Positions 13,218-26,769 of a stretch of 64,000 nucleotides of DNA are shown here, piece by piece. The notes under the pieces are model-generated. The model did not search any database. It saw only the letters and a list, made by a program, of their open reading frames with translations, and was not told the DNA's origin. The translations under genes and the position numbers were made by a program. Within the stretch, counting starts at the first letter, position 1. Each line of letters opens with the position of its first letter. Source of the stretch: Eremophila alpestris peregrina. Lineage: Eukaryota; Chordata; Aves; Passeriformes; Alaudidae. The DNA lies in contig WMCF01000026.1 of the NCBI GenBank assembly GCA_009792885.1, positions 2,961,882-3,025,881 on the forward strand, written 5' to 3'.

Positions 13218-15260
13218 TATATCTGGTTTTCAACAAGTTTTCTTTAGATTTGTACATTTTGCTTACACATGTCCAAATTGGTTTTGCTACTGTCTAAAAA
13301 AAGACATAAAATAAACCCCACTGCACCAAATTTCCCAACATTTTTTGTCATTATCATTATTATTATTCCTGAATTACAGTTCATTTCTTAAAGGGAAGAA
13401 GAAAATATCATTCATTGGTGAGAGTGTTACATACACTGCAAAGTTTTATAAAATTAAGCCATTGGTTTTCTAAAAAAAAAAAAAAAGTCATCAGAAAATA
13501 GAGCTACATTGTTATGAAGCTTTACTCTTTCTAGATCCTATTTTAAATCAGTTAAAATGAAACAATCTTCCTGTGCAGCTGTTATTACATATAATCAAAA
13601 TCTTTCTTCCATTAACATTTAAGTGGGTACAGTTTTGACTTTCTTTCATGCTAAATTTCTGAATGTTTGATAAAGTGACCTCACTCCTTTACTTCCCTAA
13701 TGACATATCATAAAGCTCTTATTTGAATAAATGAATCAATAAATAAATGTAGAGCATCTAATGACCTATTTTAATTTTCATTTTTAAGCAGGCAAAGCAA
13801 TCTCAAAGACCTGAGTGGGGATTAGAAACACAGAAGTGCTTTCTTATTTTTCACTGTTAACTTACAAAATTAAAAAAAAATAAAAGGCAAACCAAGAACG
13901 TTTCATAAATGCTATTGTATTTTTAATGTTAATTTTTACAATTAAATATTCTAAAGGAATTAATTTCAAAAATTTTATGCATGATCTATGCTAGTCTAAA
14001 ATATTAAAAGGTGGAAAATTGCCTTCAGCTATATTTGTTTATCAGTATTTTTAAGTGTTTTTACATAGATACATAACAAATCTGCATTGTATTCACTGAA
14101 TTTAGCCAGAATCCCAGCATTGTGTCTGGATATGCATGTGAGTTTCAAATAATTTGGTCCCAGTCACAAAATGAGAGTTACAAAGTAATGAAAGGATGAG
14201 AGCATCTATTGTCTCACAATAGCTGTAAATGATCTTAGATTGGACTGCTGGGAAAATCTTCATCTCACTCTAATCAGTTACGAAATGTTCAGTGTGGTTG
14301 AAAACCACAGTCCTCAACCATATAATATATACATTACACAGAGTGGCATAACATTCAATCTGCATAAATTGGGCTTGTTCTGTTTTTTTCATATTACATT
14401 GAAAATTATTTCAAAGATATCTTTCTAAAAATCCCCATCTTTAAGTACTTTAAATAGTATTTCTGTCTTTGAGTGTCAGTCTTCATTAGCAGACCTTCCT
14501 AAGACTTTATTTTTCACCCACGTTGCTGCTCGAATGAACCATTTGAATCATAACCTGAACCTAAGCAGCTCAGGTTTCTGCATGTGTAAAAGAAATATGA
14601 TGCTCAGTACAAAAGTGAAAATTAACCACACCTACTTATGTTCTACTTCCATTCAAAAACTCCCATTTTCCTACAAATTTTAGCTCTGAAATTTAGGTAG
14701 ACAAAAATAAACAGGCACCTGGATGCTCCCACACTAGCGGGATTTCAGGTCAGAATACTCAGCATTGTGAGGCTGTAAGTTAAACCACCTTTTACTGTGT
14801 ACTTGAGCCAGATTATGAACATCTAAATTTATTAGTTATTACATCACAGGTATAAGAGAAGACAAGATTTTCTTTGCTGTGGGACTACAGCAGAGTTCCT
14901 CAGCACCAAAACACCCTCACACCACAGATCCCTCTGAGCAAACTCAGCAAGGGCTTCTCAACCTCTGCAGTGAGAAAAGAAGCATTTCTGTGACCACAGG
15001 AGGCTCAAAGGACTTTCAGATTTTACAAATCTTCTGATCATTCCTGCTGCAGACACAGAAAAGAGCTATAGATATCACAGAGAAATAGATACTGTGAGAA
15101 AGAAGAACCAGCCTGTCAAAAATCCAAGGTTTGATATGATTGCCCTCTGCAGACATATCAAGAGCCACTGTATCAAAAAGATTAAAATGACATTTCATAT
15201 CAAGGATAATGTGACACAAGAGAAAAAAAACCATAAACTGAGCATGAAGAACTGAAATCC
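13218..15260. other. AT-rich non-coding stretch with short A and ATT runs
   Basis: No gene is recognised. It contains a small (ATT)n patch at 13349-13367, an A run of 15 at 13472-13486, and otherwise ordinary AT-rich sequence up to the assembly gap. The somewhat less AT-rich part at 14870-15010 has no open frame with a domain and no clear splice signals. Confidence 0.7.
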
Positions 15261-15431
15261 NNNNNNNNNNNNNNNNNNNNNNNNNNNNNNNNNNNNNNNN
15301 NNNNNNNNNNNNNNNNNNNNNNNNNNNNNNNNNNNNNNNNNNNNNNNNNNNNNNNNNNNNNNNNNNNNNNNNNNNNNNNNNNNNNNNNNNNNNNNNNNNN
15401 NNNNNNNNNNNNNNNNNNNNNNNNNNNNNNN
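15261..15431. other. assembly gap (171 N)
   Basis: A run of 171 undetermined bases. Its right edge falls inside a GGGAA pentanucleotide array, so the gap was probably caused by failure to sequence or resolve that array. An odd length such as 171 suggests an estimated size rather than a fixed placeholder such as 100. Confidence 0.99.
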
Positions 15432-15505
15432 GGAAGGGAAGGGAAGGGAAGGGAAGGGAAGGGAAGGGAAGGGAAGGGAAGGGAAGGGAAGGGAAGGGAA
15501 GGGAA
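15432..15505 (+). repeat. (GGGAA)n microsatellite, G-quadruplex capable
   Basis: Fourteen perfect GGGAA units (15436-15505) are preceded by a partial unit GGAA that abuts the gap. The array has no interruption, which points to a young or actively changing tract. On the + strand it is all purine. The spacing of GGG runs by two adenines meets the usual intramolecular G-quadruplex pattern (four runs of three G with loops of 1-7) several times over. The true length is unknown because its left end is in the gap. Confidence 0.97.
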
Positions 15506-15543
15506 TTATTATTAATTAATTAATTATATTATTATTAATTATT
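15506..15543. repeat. AT-only low-complexity patch (TTATTA/TTAA)
   Basis: Directly after the GGGAA array comes a run made only of A and T, built from TTATTA and AATTAATT units. The junction between a pure G/A array and a pure A/T patch is abrupt. It may be an independent microsatellite or part of the same unstable locus. Confidence 0.85.
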
Positions 15544-18500
15544 CCTAACTCCAAGGAATCATTACACAGGCATAAGTTATGTAAATTTAGGACACACAAA
15601 TAGCAGCAGATATTTTTTATAATTTTATAACTTCAGAGAAATGTTTTCTAAATTCTATTTTTTTCAAATCTCTGGACCAAATCTAGAAGCAGACATGTTG
15701 ATAACACATATTAAAATCTCCCAAAAATGCGACACTAGAATTGTTACTCAAATTGTATAATCATCATGCACATTTGTAATATAGTTTTGAAACGGGCATT
15801 CATTTTTATGGATACAATTATTGATTATTTGTAATATTTACTGACATGTTGGACCATTGAAAGCACTTGATGTCACTTTTTTTAAATTATATTTTAGGTT
15901 GTACAGCATAAAAGAAAAAAATCTGCTTTCCCAGCAAATTTCAAATTCATGACAGCACCACTTGGCTGCACATTTATGTATTTCATAGAACATTAAATAT
16001 GCCATTTGAAACTATTCATTTTGTAGAATTACTGTTTTTACTGTTGAGATATCTTCTGCCCTACCACCAAATCTGATCTTTATGTTTTCTTTTCCTTGAT
16101 TTGGGGGAATATGGGTTGAATTCACTATGTCTGATATAAGACACTTGTCATCAGAAATAATCTCAACTGCTCCTTTAAGGCACATAAAAAAGTGTGATTT
16201 GGGGGGGTTGAACTCAATAATGATGTTGCCATTGATCTGAGCAGGGAATGGCTAAAGTGTCATTTACACTCTTTTAAGAGAGAAAAATACACAAAATCCA
16301 TAAATTGTATTGACAAGTTCTATATTGATGTATATGGACCTCACCCAGAAAGAAGCAAAAGCAAATTAGCTTTGGGTTCTCAACAGGATCAATGAGTGTT
16401 CAGTTACAGATCAACCAGTAATAATTATCTCCAACCTATTTTATATGACGTGGAAAATAGAACTGGGTCTCAGTATCCTATTTTGGATTCTTGGCTTAAA
16501 GATTTAAAAAAGTGTAACTTGTTAAGTGAGGTACATTTTTGTTCTGAGGCAGCTACGTATCATTATGACTTAAACACCAGTACTTACATTATAATTTTCA
16601 GTGTTCAAACCCATGTTGGCAATTGCTTCAAATCACTTGTAAAAGTTGGAGGAGAAAAATTGCACAGAGATGGCACAAGGAAAAAAAATTAAAATTGCAA
16701 AACCAATAAACATTACATAACTTCAAAATCAAATATTGCATTCAAAGACTATATTAAAATCATAGAAGCCTATAAAAAAGACCAATGCCAAAGCACCTGG
16801 AAATTACATAGGAAAATCTTTTTCTGCCAATGAAAGTCATGCAGCTCTCTTGGTGCTAAATTTTACATGTCAGGAGAAAAATGAGATTTATCTAAAAAAA
16901 CCTTTTTTCAAACTTGAAAAATAAGTCAAGTATCCCAGATGATAACTGGGACAGAAGAAAAAAAATAAACAAGCAATTTTTTAATTTCTTAAAAATTCTA
17001 TTTCTTAATGAGCCTATAGGTGTCTTTTGGAAGAGAACAAGCTTTTAGAACCACTGGTATAAATAACAAAGTCATACCTGCCATCAGTAGCCCCAAATGC
17101 ATGTCTGACTTTTTCCACCCTCTTCTTTCCCCCATCTTAAAGCATTTTGCAGTGGAGTAAATGCCTCAGCTTTTCAAAGATCTCATGATTGTATTAACAG
17201 CCAGTCTAACACTGGGAAGAAAAGTACAGCCGTAAGAGCAGTTGAGACACAAGAGATGTGAAGGAGAGATATGATAGAGGGATGTTTCTTGTGATGGAAG
17301 GAATATGCTCCGCCTTTGTGGTACAATCTGACTTCATGAATGTTACAGTTCTTTCAGCTGAGGCTCAAGCTAAAACACAATTTCTCTCTGTAGTCAACCT
17401 TCTCTCCTTTTCATCTCCTGTCTCCTTGCACAGAAAAGGTTCTGATCAAGTAACTGACAGAACAGTGGATGAAGAGAAAAAAAAGATCTAAAGAGTAATG
17501 TATTGATTCATTCCCTCCTATGAAAGGTTTGGCTAATCTTATACCATTTGTCTTGTTTTAGCTAGAAATCCCCACTTTACCTAACATTTAGTGATGTTAT
17601 ATATTCATATACACATATCAGTTCACCAGGATCACAAAGTTCTTTCCAAATTGAATGTACACCACACAAGAATTTTTTCAAGCCCAGGAATCATAGCTAG
17701 CTCTAAGGTGAATTTTCAGGGGCTATAGTGATTTTACACAATATTTAAACGTGTAAAAAATTGAATATATTGTGAAAAAAACAGAAATTGAAGGTTGCAT
17801 CTACTTTGAAATGCAGGTGAAGGTAGGTAAGGAGAATCATCCAAACTGGAATTGGAACAGAGTGCTAACAACTCCATTCTTGCAGAACAATAGTGACATT
17901 CTTTTGGTTTTGTCACTTCTGAAAAATGTAATCATCTTTATCAAATGAAGTCCCTTACTCGCTGCTGAGCCATAAATTCAAAATTTACTTGAATCAGTAC
18001 AGGGTTTTGTTAAAAAGCCCTCAACAATAACCTCTTGATTTTCTTTCTGGTTTCCTATCCTGGTTTTGCCAGAGGGAAACATACATCTTTGATTACTTCT
18101 TTTTTTTTCTTTTTTTTCCCCCAGGAACCAGCCTGTTTGATTACAAAACTGGAAAAATATAGTCCCAAATGGTTTTTGCCAATGGAAAAACCATTTTAGA
18201 TGCATCTCAGAAGTTTATCCCTGTTCTCTGCAGAAGCACTAACATTTTTTTTTCATGTGCAAGGAACAAGTTGTTATTTTCCACAAATACTATTATTTAA
18301 AAGACCTTGACTTTCCATTGAATAAATAATTTTTTTTTGTTTTCTTTTAGTTTTGTTTTTACCCGAACTCAAAGTTCATTCCTTTCATCTGGAAGCAGAG
18401 CCTTTGATACTGATAAATGCCCTTTAACAATTTTACGTGTATATTTCACAGTGACCCATGTGCTAAAATCACATAGGTCACTGATAAAGTCATAATTGTA

Positions 18501-20502
18501 GTTAATCTCAAAATCTACAAAATCTTTAAACACTACCAGTAATGATACTGAAAACAAATGGCTTCTTACTGTGGCAGTAATTGAGAAAAGACCCATCATT
18601 CTTTTGCAGTTCATTTTTATCACTTATTCTGCCTGAATTAGATACATCCATTGCAATTATCCTATAGATAGTAAGAAACACTGATGCTACAGCCTGAATA
18701 AAGACAACATGCAGCATTTAGAGACAGGGTATTCAAGATGTGAGTACTAAATATCTGGGACTTCTATACCACATTACAACTTGAGTGGAATCAATGGAGG
18801 GCATTATTTACATCATCAGCAGTTCATAGGAGGTGAAGAAAAATATGTCTGTGTCCTTCAGCTATTTTCTGAAGACTTTAGAAGAGCTGCAAAATAGGTC
18901 AGAAATAGGAATTTATCAACTTTCTCATTAACCAATATCAGAAGATACATGTTTCCAAGGAGGCAACACACATCAGAATGAAACATGCTGAGGTTCTTCA
19001 GCAAAAGCTCATAATCATTTCCATCAATCCCATCTTCTGATTTGGCTTGCCATGAAGAAGATATTGTAATCCACTCCTTCTCTTTACTTAGTGGGACTAG
19101 AACCCAGAAGATGCCCCTTTTCTCCATTGTACCAGGTCATGACAGTACTTGGAAGCTGGTGCAAGAAATGCTCCCAAAGGAGTTGTCTATTAAGGGATTT
19201 ACCAATTTGAGCAAGGGGATGGAGCACAGAAGATTGAGTATTATGAGTTATTATAAAATTATAATAGTTGCTACTGCCTTTTATAGGAGTTAACACAAGA
19301 CATTCACCATTAATGATTCAACTTTTCTGTACAAGAATTACGATCAATATTACAGCAATCCAAAACACTATAACAAGCTACCTCTGTGATTGTCCTTCAA
19401 GATTTTTATATATTTTCCAACCATCACATTAAACTAACCTATTAACTTACACAGTTAATGTTACTAGTACTTTTTTTACCACTTTCCCACTGCCTTGGCG
19501 CCCTCCTCAAAGAACAGGGCAAAGTTTAGCAAAAAGGTATACATAAAATCAAATCAGCCCACGGAGCTGAAATCATTGTAAGATGTAGAATAGGAGTGAG
19601 TCAGGGTCTTGGTCAGCTTTGCTTAATTGTCACCACTGAAATCAGAAGTAAAATTCCTACTCACCTCTCAGGGAGTGGAATTAGTCTTGACTCTAAGCAG
19701 TTTCAGCAGCTTAACTACAATTGCACCTTTCCTACTGCATTCTACATTTTTTTCCTATTCTAACTGCTCTCCTGGCCTGTCTTTCCCTTAGGGTCACTTG
19801 TGCTCTCTGACCTGCATCTGTTTAATATTATTTTACTTGGACTGTCCCTAACCCAACCTCAGTTTTTAATCCATGTTTAAATTGATATTTGTACATTTAA
19901 ACATCAATAAGTGACTATGCAGGTAAGGGGAATTTTTTTCAAAATTATCTTCAGTGTCTTTCTTGTTCTCTTAACTAAAAAGTAAATTAGAGTAATTAAC
20001 AAGCAACATCCATTTGACATGTCTTTGTCAGTGACAGGTGAATTCTGAAGTTTAATGATGGATTATCTAACAGAAAATGGATAAAAATTTAGATTATCAA
20101 TTCTGTTCCCTAGGATTAACTCAACAATGAATACATATTCTGTAATAAAATCAGCTCAACGACAGCTTAAAATAATTTTCTGCTAAATAGTATGTGCTAA
20201 ATAATTCTACCTAATCTAAAACCCAGGAGATTTGCCCACTGGTGCAGATTTCTGAACTATGCCATATATTTATCTTACCTACCACTGGAACCTTTCCTTA
20301 ACCTCTTGTGTTCTCTCTTTTCAGTTTTAGAATGGTGATACATCCAATAGGAAGAGATCTTCATTTTCCTGGCGCTTTCGATTGTGCCTGCCCAGATAAA
20401 ATTCAACACAGCACACCTTAATTAATTTCCAAGCTTCAGTTTTAGGTTCACGTTTTCCAAAAAGCAAAAAACTCTCCCTTTCAGGCTTAATTTCATAAAT
20501 GC
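15544..20502. other. AT-rich non-coding stretch, no gene seen
   Basis: No gene is recognised. Frames reach at most about 98 codons (16396-16692, +) and carry no domain or convincing codon pattern. A homopolymer G run of eight lies at about 16201-16208. A T-rich and C-ended pyrimidine patch lies at 18097-18122. Several overlapping frames on both strands at 18369-19296 are mutual shadows with no family resemblance. The stretch contains no CpG island. Confidence 0.7.
16756..16790 (-). mobile_element. possible CR1 3'-end remnant
   Basis: The + strand reads AAATCATAGAAGCCTATAAA followed by AAAGACC. This resembles the reverse complement of the terminal CR1 segment that normally carries AGAATCATAGAATC and GGAAAAGACC. 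Only about 35 bases can be aligned by eye and nothing upstream supports a longer element, so a chance match is quite possible. Confidence 0.25.
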
Positions 20503-20570
20503 AAATGATTTTCCTTGCATTCAACCTAACATTTTAGAAAATGTTAGACTGAATGCAAGGAAAGTAATTT
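20503..20570. repeat. 68-bp near-perfect inverted repeat (hairpin)
   Basis: The core arms are 20510-20535 and 20538-20563, separated by only AG at 20536-20537. The reverse complement of the right arm matches the left arm at 24 of 26 positions. The only differences are two adjacent bases (left AC at 20524-20525 against GT). Partial pairing continues outwards to about 20503 and 20570, giving arms of about 33 bases with four mismatches. As RNA or cruciform DNA this would form a long, nearly uninterrupted stem. It resembles no element whose name I know. It could be a tiny palindromic MITE-like relic, a hairpin made by template switching during replication, or a small-RNA precursor. The two-base loop is atypical for a microRNA precursor. 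No transcription signal is evident. Confidence 0.93.
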
Positions 20571-23500
20571 TTCTTTGCTATTACAATGCAAGTCTCATAT
20601 ATGCAATATACTAATCTTCATTTCGTTGCACAAATGCAGTTATACAAAATACTTTAAACCCAGAAAAACAATGATTTGGACGTAATTTCATGCAACAGAA
20701 CAATTGCATCTACAAAACATTTTTTATTTATTATAAGTGCACTCTAAATTGATTAATTTTGGAGCTACAACTAGAAAAGGTACCAAGACATTATTTTCTA
20801 ATAAAAAATCTGCAGCATGTATGCTTTTTTTGTCTAATACATAGGAACTGAAATAATGTTTTATGTAGAATACTTGTTATTTTCTATCACCTCTTGTTCA
20901 AAGTAAAGTATTGAGTGAGATTGCCCTTGTCTTCAGATCCAGCAAATAAAGAAATGTAGCACTTCAACTGATAGGAGTAGTCTTTGTTTGAACTAACCCT
21001 AGCAATTTTCTGTGGATCTACTGGCAGTCAAAACTAAAGCCCTCCATGGATAAGTAATTTCCAGAACTAGAGTAAGATTTGGAAAGAATTAGAGAAAAGG
21101 TTCTCTGGAATGTACTCAAGCAGGACACTGCAAGATGTGTTAAAGTGAAATTTATGACTACAGAATGAAAATTGAGATGCTTATTCTAAGACAAAATTAG
21201 ATTGGATTCAGGTTAGGGATATTTTGTTGACATTTTTTATCACACTCGAGGCCAGACATGAGTGATGAACACTTAAATGGCAAAATTCAAAGTACAAAAG
21301 ATAGACGCATTTAACAAATATGTGTCTCAAAATCTGTATCAGAGGTTTTATGATAGATTTTTATCAGAAAGCTTCAAATTAACTAGATATAACTTTCTGT
21401 AAATTCTTAAACTCAAGAGGAAAGTAATAGCAGTTTGTAAATATGAAACTAATTTGAAAGCATCACAGAAAGAAAAGAGTTCAATTGTGTTTTTCAGATT
21501 GTTACCAGCACTGTCCTTATTAACATGCTGGAAAAAAAAATTATGAATATTAGAGGGTTTGAGCACGTAATTAAGATAGTCTGTGTGCTTGATTTTTGAC
21601 TTCCCTTTTTTAAATTATTCTTTTTTACATCTGGATGAAACTTGAAAGACCTAATTATAGACCCATGAGGCTAACATGGGGCAAGAAAGAAACCAAGAGA
21701 ACAAAGCTGACAGAACCCTTGGGTTAGTAAGGTCAAAGAAGAACTAAGGCAGAATATGATGATATACCACCACACCGACAAAAGGATATCTGATTTCACA
21801 GTCTTCTGACTGGCTCTTACTAGGGTGATAAAAGTGGCCAGCCTTTTTCGCTGGCTTTCTCCACAGCATGCAAACTGAAAAAAGGAAAGCTTAAAAGCTA
21901 GATACTGTTATCTAAAGGGCCTGGAGCTATTTTATTTGTGGGGATTATAATTGTGGGGAATGCTTGGGGTCTGTGCTGACTGAGTATCACTAAAGACAAC
22001 ACAGCAAACCAGAAAGGTAGAGATGCTGAGCAAAGCAATCTGTAAAAAATTTAGTGTGAATGCCAGAGCCCAATGTGAGCACCTTTTGCTGTTGCAAGAC
22101 ACAATCCTACTGGCAGTTATCTTCAACAAATACTCAGTAAGAAAATGTCCATGGAGAATGGGACTGAGTTCATCTGCAATTTTGCTGTAGTGGCCTGGGA
22201 AGAGGACAGGTAAATCACCATCAGTCAGTAATCAAATGCCAAAGTCACTGAGGACAATTTCAAAAAAAACAATCTTGCTGATTCCTGCTCTTTATCCAAG
22301 TCTCTATTTGGTAGTGCAAGTAAAAGCTAATTTGGGGCACAGTTCTAGCAGTGGAGTCCTGGAAATCTCCATGGCCATAAAAAAAATTTTTCAAAAGCTA
22401 AATATGGAAAATTATTTACTTATAACAATATATTATTTACATCAACTAGGTTCTGTCATAATCTATCACATATTTACAGTATGACAAAGATCTGTTAAGC
22501 ATTAGCAGACTAATATATGTAACATAAACATCAAATGGCTCAGATAAAATCCTCAAAGATAATCTCCCATACCATCTACCTATCCATCATTTGAGGCTTA
22601 GGTGCTCCAAAGGTCATGCACATTCTCCTTTAACGAGGAATAAGTTACCTTACACACACATCTGTTCTTGTTCAGTTAATGAAACTTCTCTTCATAATTA
22701 ACTTGTTCACATATAATATCTTTAAGATTTTACAAGCTTTATGTCAAATTGTGATGTGTATATATAAAGAAACAGTGCTGGCAGGAGTGAAATACAAACT
22801 TCGGGGCCAGAGAGCTAGCTAGACACTTGATAATTTCTAGCTCCAGCCTTAAGAAATGATGGTTTTGGATATCAGCCACAAGTGCTATTGAATTTATCAA
22901 CATGAATTATAAAATATAATACTGTGTGAACACAGATGCAAGTAGCCAAGGTGACCATGACCCACAGCTGAAGTGAGAAGAATAGATTTATTCCATCACC
23001 TAGCTGGCTGGAGGATTTAATGAGCAAGCTAGGGCACATACACTGCTAAGTTAATTCCATTTTAGCAGGGGCAAAAAGCACGTGACCTGTTCCCCAGCCT
23101 CAACATATCAAAGGGTCTGGCACATGCACAATTTGCCTCCATGATCTTCTCTGTGCTTTTTATGACCTCTGCTTTCATCTCTCTCCCAAGACAGGAAGCT
23201 CAAACACATCTTGGAGAGGGCCTCCAAGTCTCTGTAAACACGGATGTTATCTCTACACAGAAATTCTACTCCTCGAAACAGAGGATAAGCAGCACTAATA
23301 TATGGTTTCCCACTCTGTTATTTGCCAGGACTTGGCATTCTCAGCTACAAGGACACTCAAGTAAATCTACTATCCTCCTTGCCATTCTTCCCCCTTTAAT
23401 TCTTTTCTCCCAGCAAATACTATTGTCTTTGGAATACAAATGAGAAGAATTTAAAAAGTGAACAGGGCTGCAAACAGTGCTGCAGAAGACATAAGAGGCA

Positions 23501-26500
23501 GCATCTTATATTCTCCACAACTGCTAAGATTTACAAAGGAAAAATATCAGAGGAGGAATTTACAGCTAAGGCAGCTGCAGTGAAACAGCAAGGTGCACCA
23601 GCACATTTGAAAGCTGTCTGCATAAAAAAGTGCAGGGAAAGAAGGGCAAAATGTTCTTCGAAAACAAACTCCAAAGAACAGTTGTACCTTGTGGTCATTC
23701 AGGTGATGAGTGAATGGTTTGTCCATAAAATAAATATACTCCCAAGAGCCAAGGTGGCATGAACCCCACAGATCTAATTGAATGGTTTGGAAAGGATATG
23801 ACACTGCCAGAACCTCAGGTTTCTGCCCTGCTGTCAGGAGTCATTCAATAGCAGTGAGAATTGTATTCCCATCTCCGTTTCCAAGACACTTACAATTTCT
23901 CCATCCCAGACACCAGGCCTGCAGACAACTGATTTAAGTCAACTTAATTGACTACTCGCTAGTTAACTAACTTTGAGTTCCAGTGGAAATAAAAAGAGGG
24001 CATAAGAGCTGTGAAAAATTTTTAAAGATGGTTTCTCAGTGGGGCTCCCACAACAGAAATGAAAGCTTGAAAGTGTGAGTACACTATTTTAGTGGGGCAC
24101 AGATCAGTGCAGTGGAGGCTACTAATGTGTACAGCCTCAAACTATCAAATTGTCCTTATTGGGAACAACAGGTCAACTGCCTCAGGAACACATCAGGAGA
24201 TGGGAATTGCTGTCCTAATATGATTTGGTGGTTCTCACTGAGTTTTGAATAGAAGAAACATTTACAGTGTGCAGCAGTCTATTATACAGCTCCTTTGGTA
24301 ATTCAGCAGGAGCCAAGTGCAATTGCTTCATACAAAGGCAAGATGATGGACCATTAATCAGTAAATTGGTGCTTTCAAGGTAGAGGAGTGACTATTTTTA
24401 AGGTATTGAGGATAGCAAAATGCCTCATATTAGCCATGCTTTATCTTCAATTGAACTTTGGGACCAAAAGCACATGCTTTTGAAAGTCTGAATAGACAAG
24501 AAATGCAGGAAGAGTCTACAAAGGTGTTTTTCTTACATTGAGAAATTATGTTATGAGCAGATTTCTAGAAATATTTACAGAAACCCAACACCTGCAGAAG
24601 TAATAGAAAGTCATTTCAGGCATTATCGGATGCAAGGATACCCAAAGTACACCAAACCACAAAATTACACATTAACTTCATAGTAGTTGGCATCTAATCA
24701 AAGCTGCCAAAAAAACCATGTAGACTAATAATTGTTTTGGATGATTATCACATACAAAACAAAACTAAACAAAACAGTATAAATCCAGTGAAGAAGGGAG
24801 CTTCAAGTTTCAGCAAGATCCAGCAAAGAGTGAGGATTCTCAGTACAGTTATTTATACTTTAAAATAATCCAAGACGTACCATGTTAATTCCCAGACCTA
24901 AGCGATTATCTTAAACTCGAGAGTTCAATGCATAGCAACCTCACTCATAAACCAGCCACTTGTTTAACCATGTTCCAGCATTTTCTGTGCTGTCTGAAAG
25001 TCACATCCAAGGGGAGCTCTGCTCACAGTGACTGGTGGTGCCCAACAGCATGACAGCACTGTTGGTTTACACCTCATTCCTTCAGAACTAAGCTGACCGC
25101 TGAGAAGGAACATCACAGCTGGAAGTTGCCCTTTGCTGCCATACCACTGGCTGTCTCAGTATGAGATTTGAAAATGCTACAAATCTTTCTTAGATCTTAT
25201 GAAAATATTTCCACAGACAGCTGGGCAGCAGTGCCTGATCTGCATTTTGTTTTTAAATTAATCACTGCATTAGATTCAAGCAATTCACATTTTTCAGAGC
25301 TGGTAAAAATGCATCCAATTTTATTACTAACACTTTTTTTTTATATAGGAAATACCTAAACACAAAATAAGGGTAAAATGGAAAGGGCCAAACTATAGGC
25401 TTACCTTATGGGACACAGGATTCCAGGACTAGAGGTAAGGCAGCTTTTCAATCCTCTGTTGCAAAAGTACTTTCCAGTTGTGTACAAGGCAGAGTGCCAG
25501 GTGACACCAACAGTGTCATAGATGGCACAAAAAACAGCATTACACATTAGCCACTTTTTTTCTGTCTTGTTGTTAATGAATGTGTACAACACCTAGTTTG
25601 GCTGTGTTCTTGACAAAATCTATGTTGTCACAGCAGTAACAGCTTGCAAGACTGTTGTACTCTTAGACATGTCACATATACTCTTACCATCTTCACGTTA
25701 AATTTAGAGTAATTTATATTGTGCCTTACCTGATTTATTAATTCTTTCCTTACTATTACTATTGTACTCATAAACATCCAGAGTTTAATTTCTAAAATAC
25801 ATTTTTCCACCTTGCGTTCCCTGGACATCCAGCCTGTAAATTAAAAAGTAATACAGCAGCTATTCATCCATTCTGAAGAAATTAAAGTTACAGCATCATG
25901 ATTGCAATTTGTTATAAATCAATTTCCAAAATTACTTTTTTTATTATGTACATGGAAAAAAAACCAAATAACAGCAAAACAAATAGGCAAAACCCATAGT
26001 GAATGGAAAACGACCAACATTTGACTCTGATAACTAAAAATACTGAAGAAGGGTTACTTAGACTATGGGGGGAAAAGCACGGAGTTAGAAGCCAAAGTAC
26101 CTTCATATTTGCAAGAGAACACATTAAAAAATAATCTACTCCTGTTTTTTGTGTAATTTGGTTTTCAACAGGGATAGTCCCAAAAATGTAGGGAAAACTC
26201 CACTTAAAGGGCTGCAGTCAGCATAAGATTCAATTGCCTCTAGAAGTGACAGGAGTTTCACTGGATGCATAGACTCTATCAAGTCAGTTTTCCTCAGTAT
26301 AATGGCACCTGCTGACAGACTTTATTAACCTACATTCTATCATAACTGCTGGTGAATTATGGTCTGGGGTACAACGATAAGTGATATTTTGTACTCAATA
26401 TTTTTTATACATCACTGCACTGTCATTGGTTTATTAGAGTGACTGATTTGATTTAACAAAGTCTGATGATTTATTGATTTTTTTTCTTTAATTCCCAGAC

Positions 26501-26617
26501 TATATTTCAGTGGTTAGTGACACATTCTGTTGTCATTTCTTCAGTTAATTAGCACTTCTGGATTTATTTTGTTACACAACTGACTGAAGATGAAGCACAA
26601 CAGCAGCAGAAAATTGC
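20571..26617. other. AT-rich non-coding stretch, no gene seen
   Basis: No gene is supported. The region at about 23000-23800 is less AT-rich and has a 100-codon frame (23141-23443, +) and an 85-codon frame (23547-23804, -), but neither shows a domain, a repeat terminus or splice signals strong enough to call an exon. A short CAAAA-type A-rich tract lies at 24751-24777. Confidence 0.65.
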
Positions 26618-26769
26618 TGCATCCCTGGACATGCTCAAGGCCAAGTTCAATGGCTCGTTAAGGAACCTGGTCTAATGGAAGGTGTCTCTCTCTGCCCATG
26701 GTAAGGGGGGGTTGGAACTCAATGATCTTTAAGGTCCTTTCCAACACAAATCATTCTGCGATTCTATGA
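26618..26769 (+). mobile_element. CR1 LINE 3' end fragment
   Basis: About 150 bases match the extreme 3' end of avian CR1 in order: ATCCCTGGACATGCTCAAGG, AACCTGGTCTAATGGAAGG, a TGCCCATGG block, GGGGGGTTGGAACTCAATG, a TCTTTAAGGTCCTTTCC block, and the terminal CATTCTGCGATTCTATGA. The last block is two copies of the diagnostic CR1 octamer. The copy is heavily 5'-truncated and has no coding potential. Its wording differs from the copy at 12.8 kb, so it probably belongs to another CR1 subfamily. Confidence 0.95.

Noticed and set aside
23547..23804. Minus-strand 85-codon frame whose first residues faintly resemble the start of a retroelement integrase core
   Set aside because: The resemblance covers about a dozen residues only. 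No catalytic pattern follows and no LTR or polyprotein remnant flanks it, so it is most likely chance.
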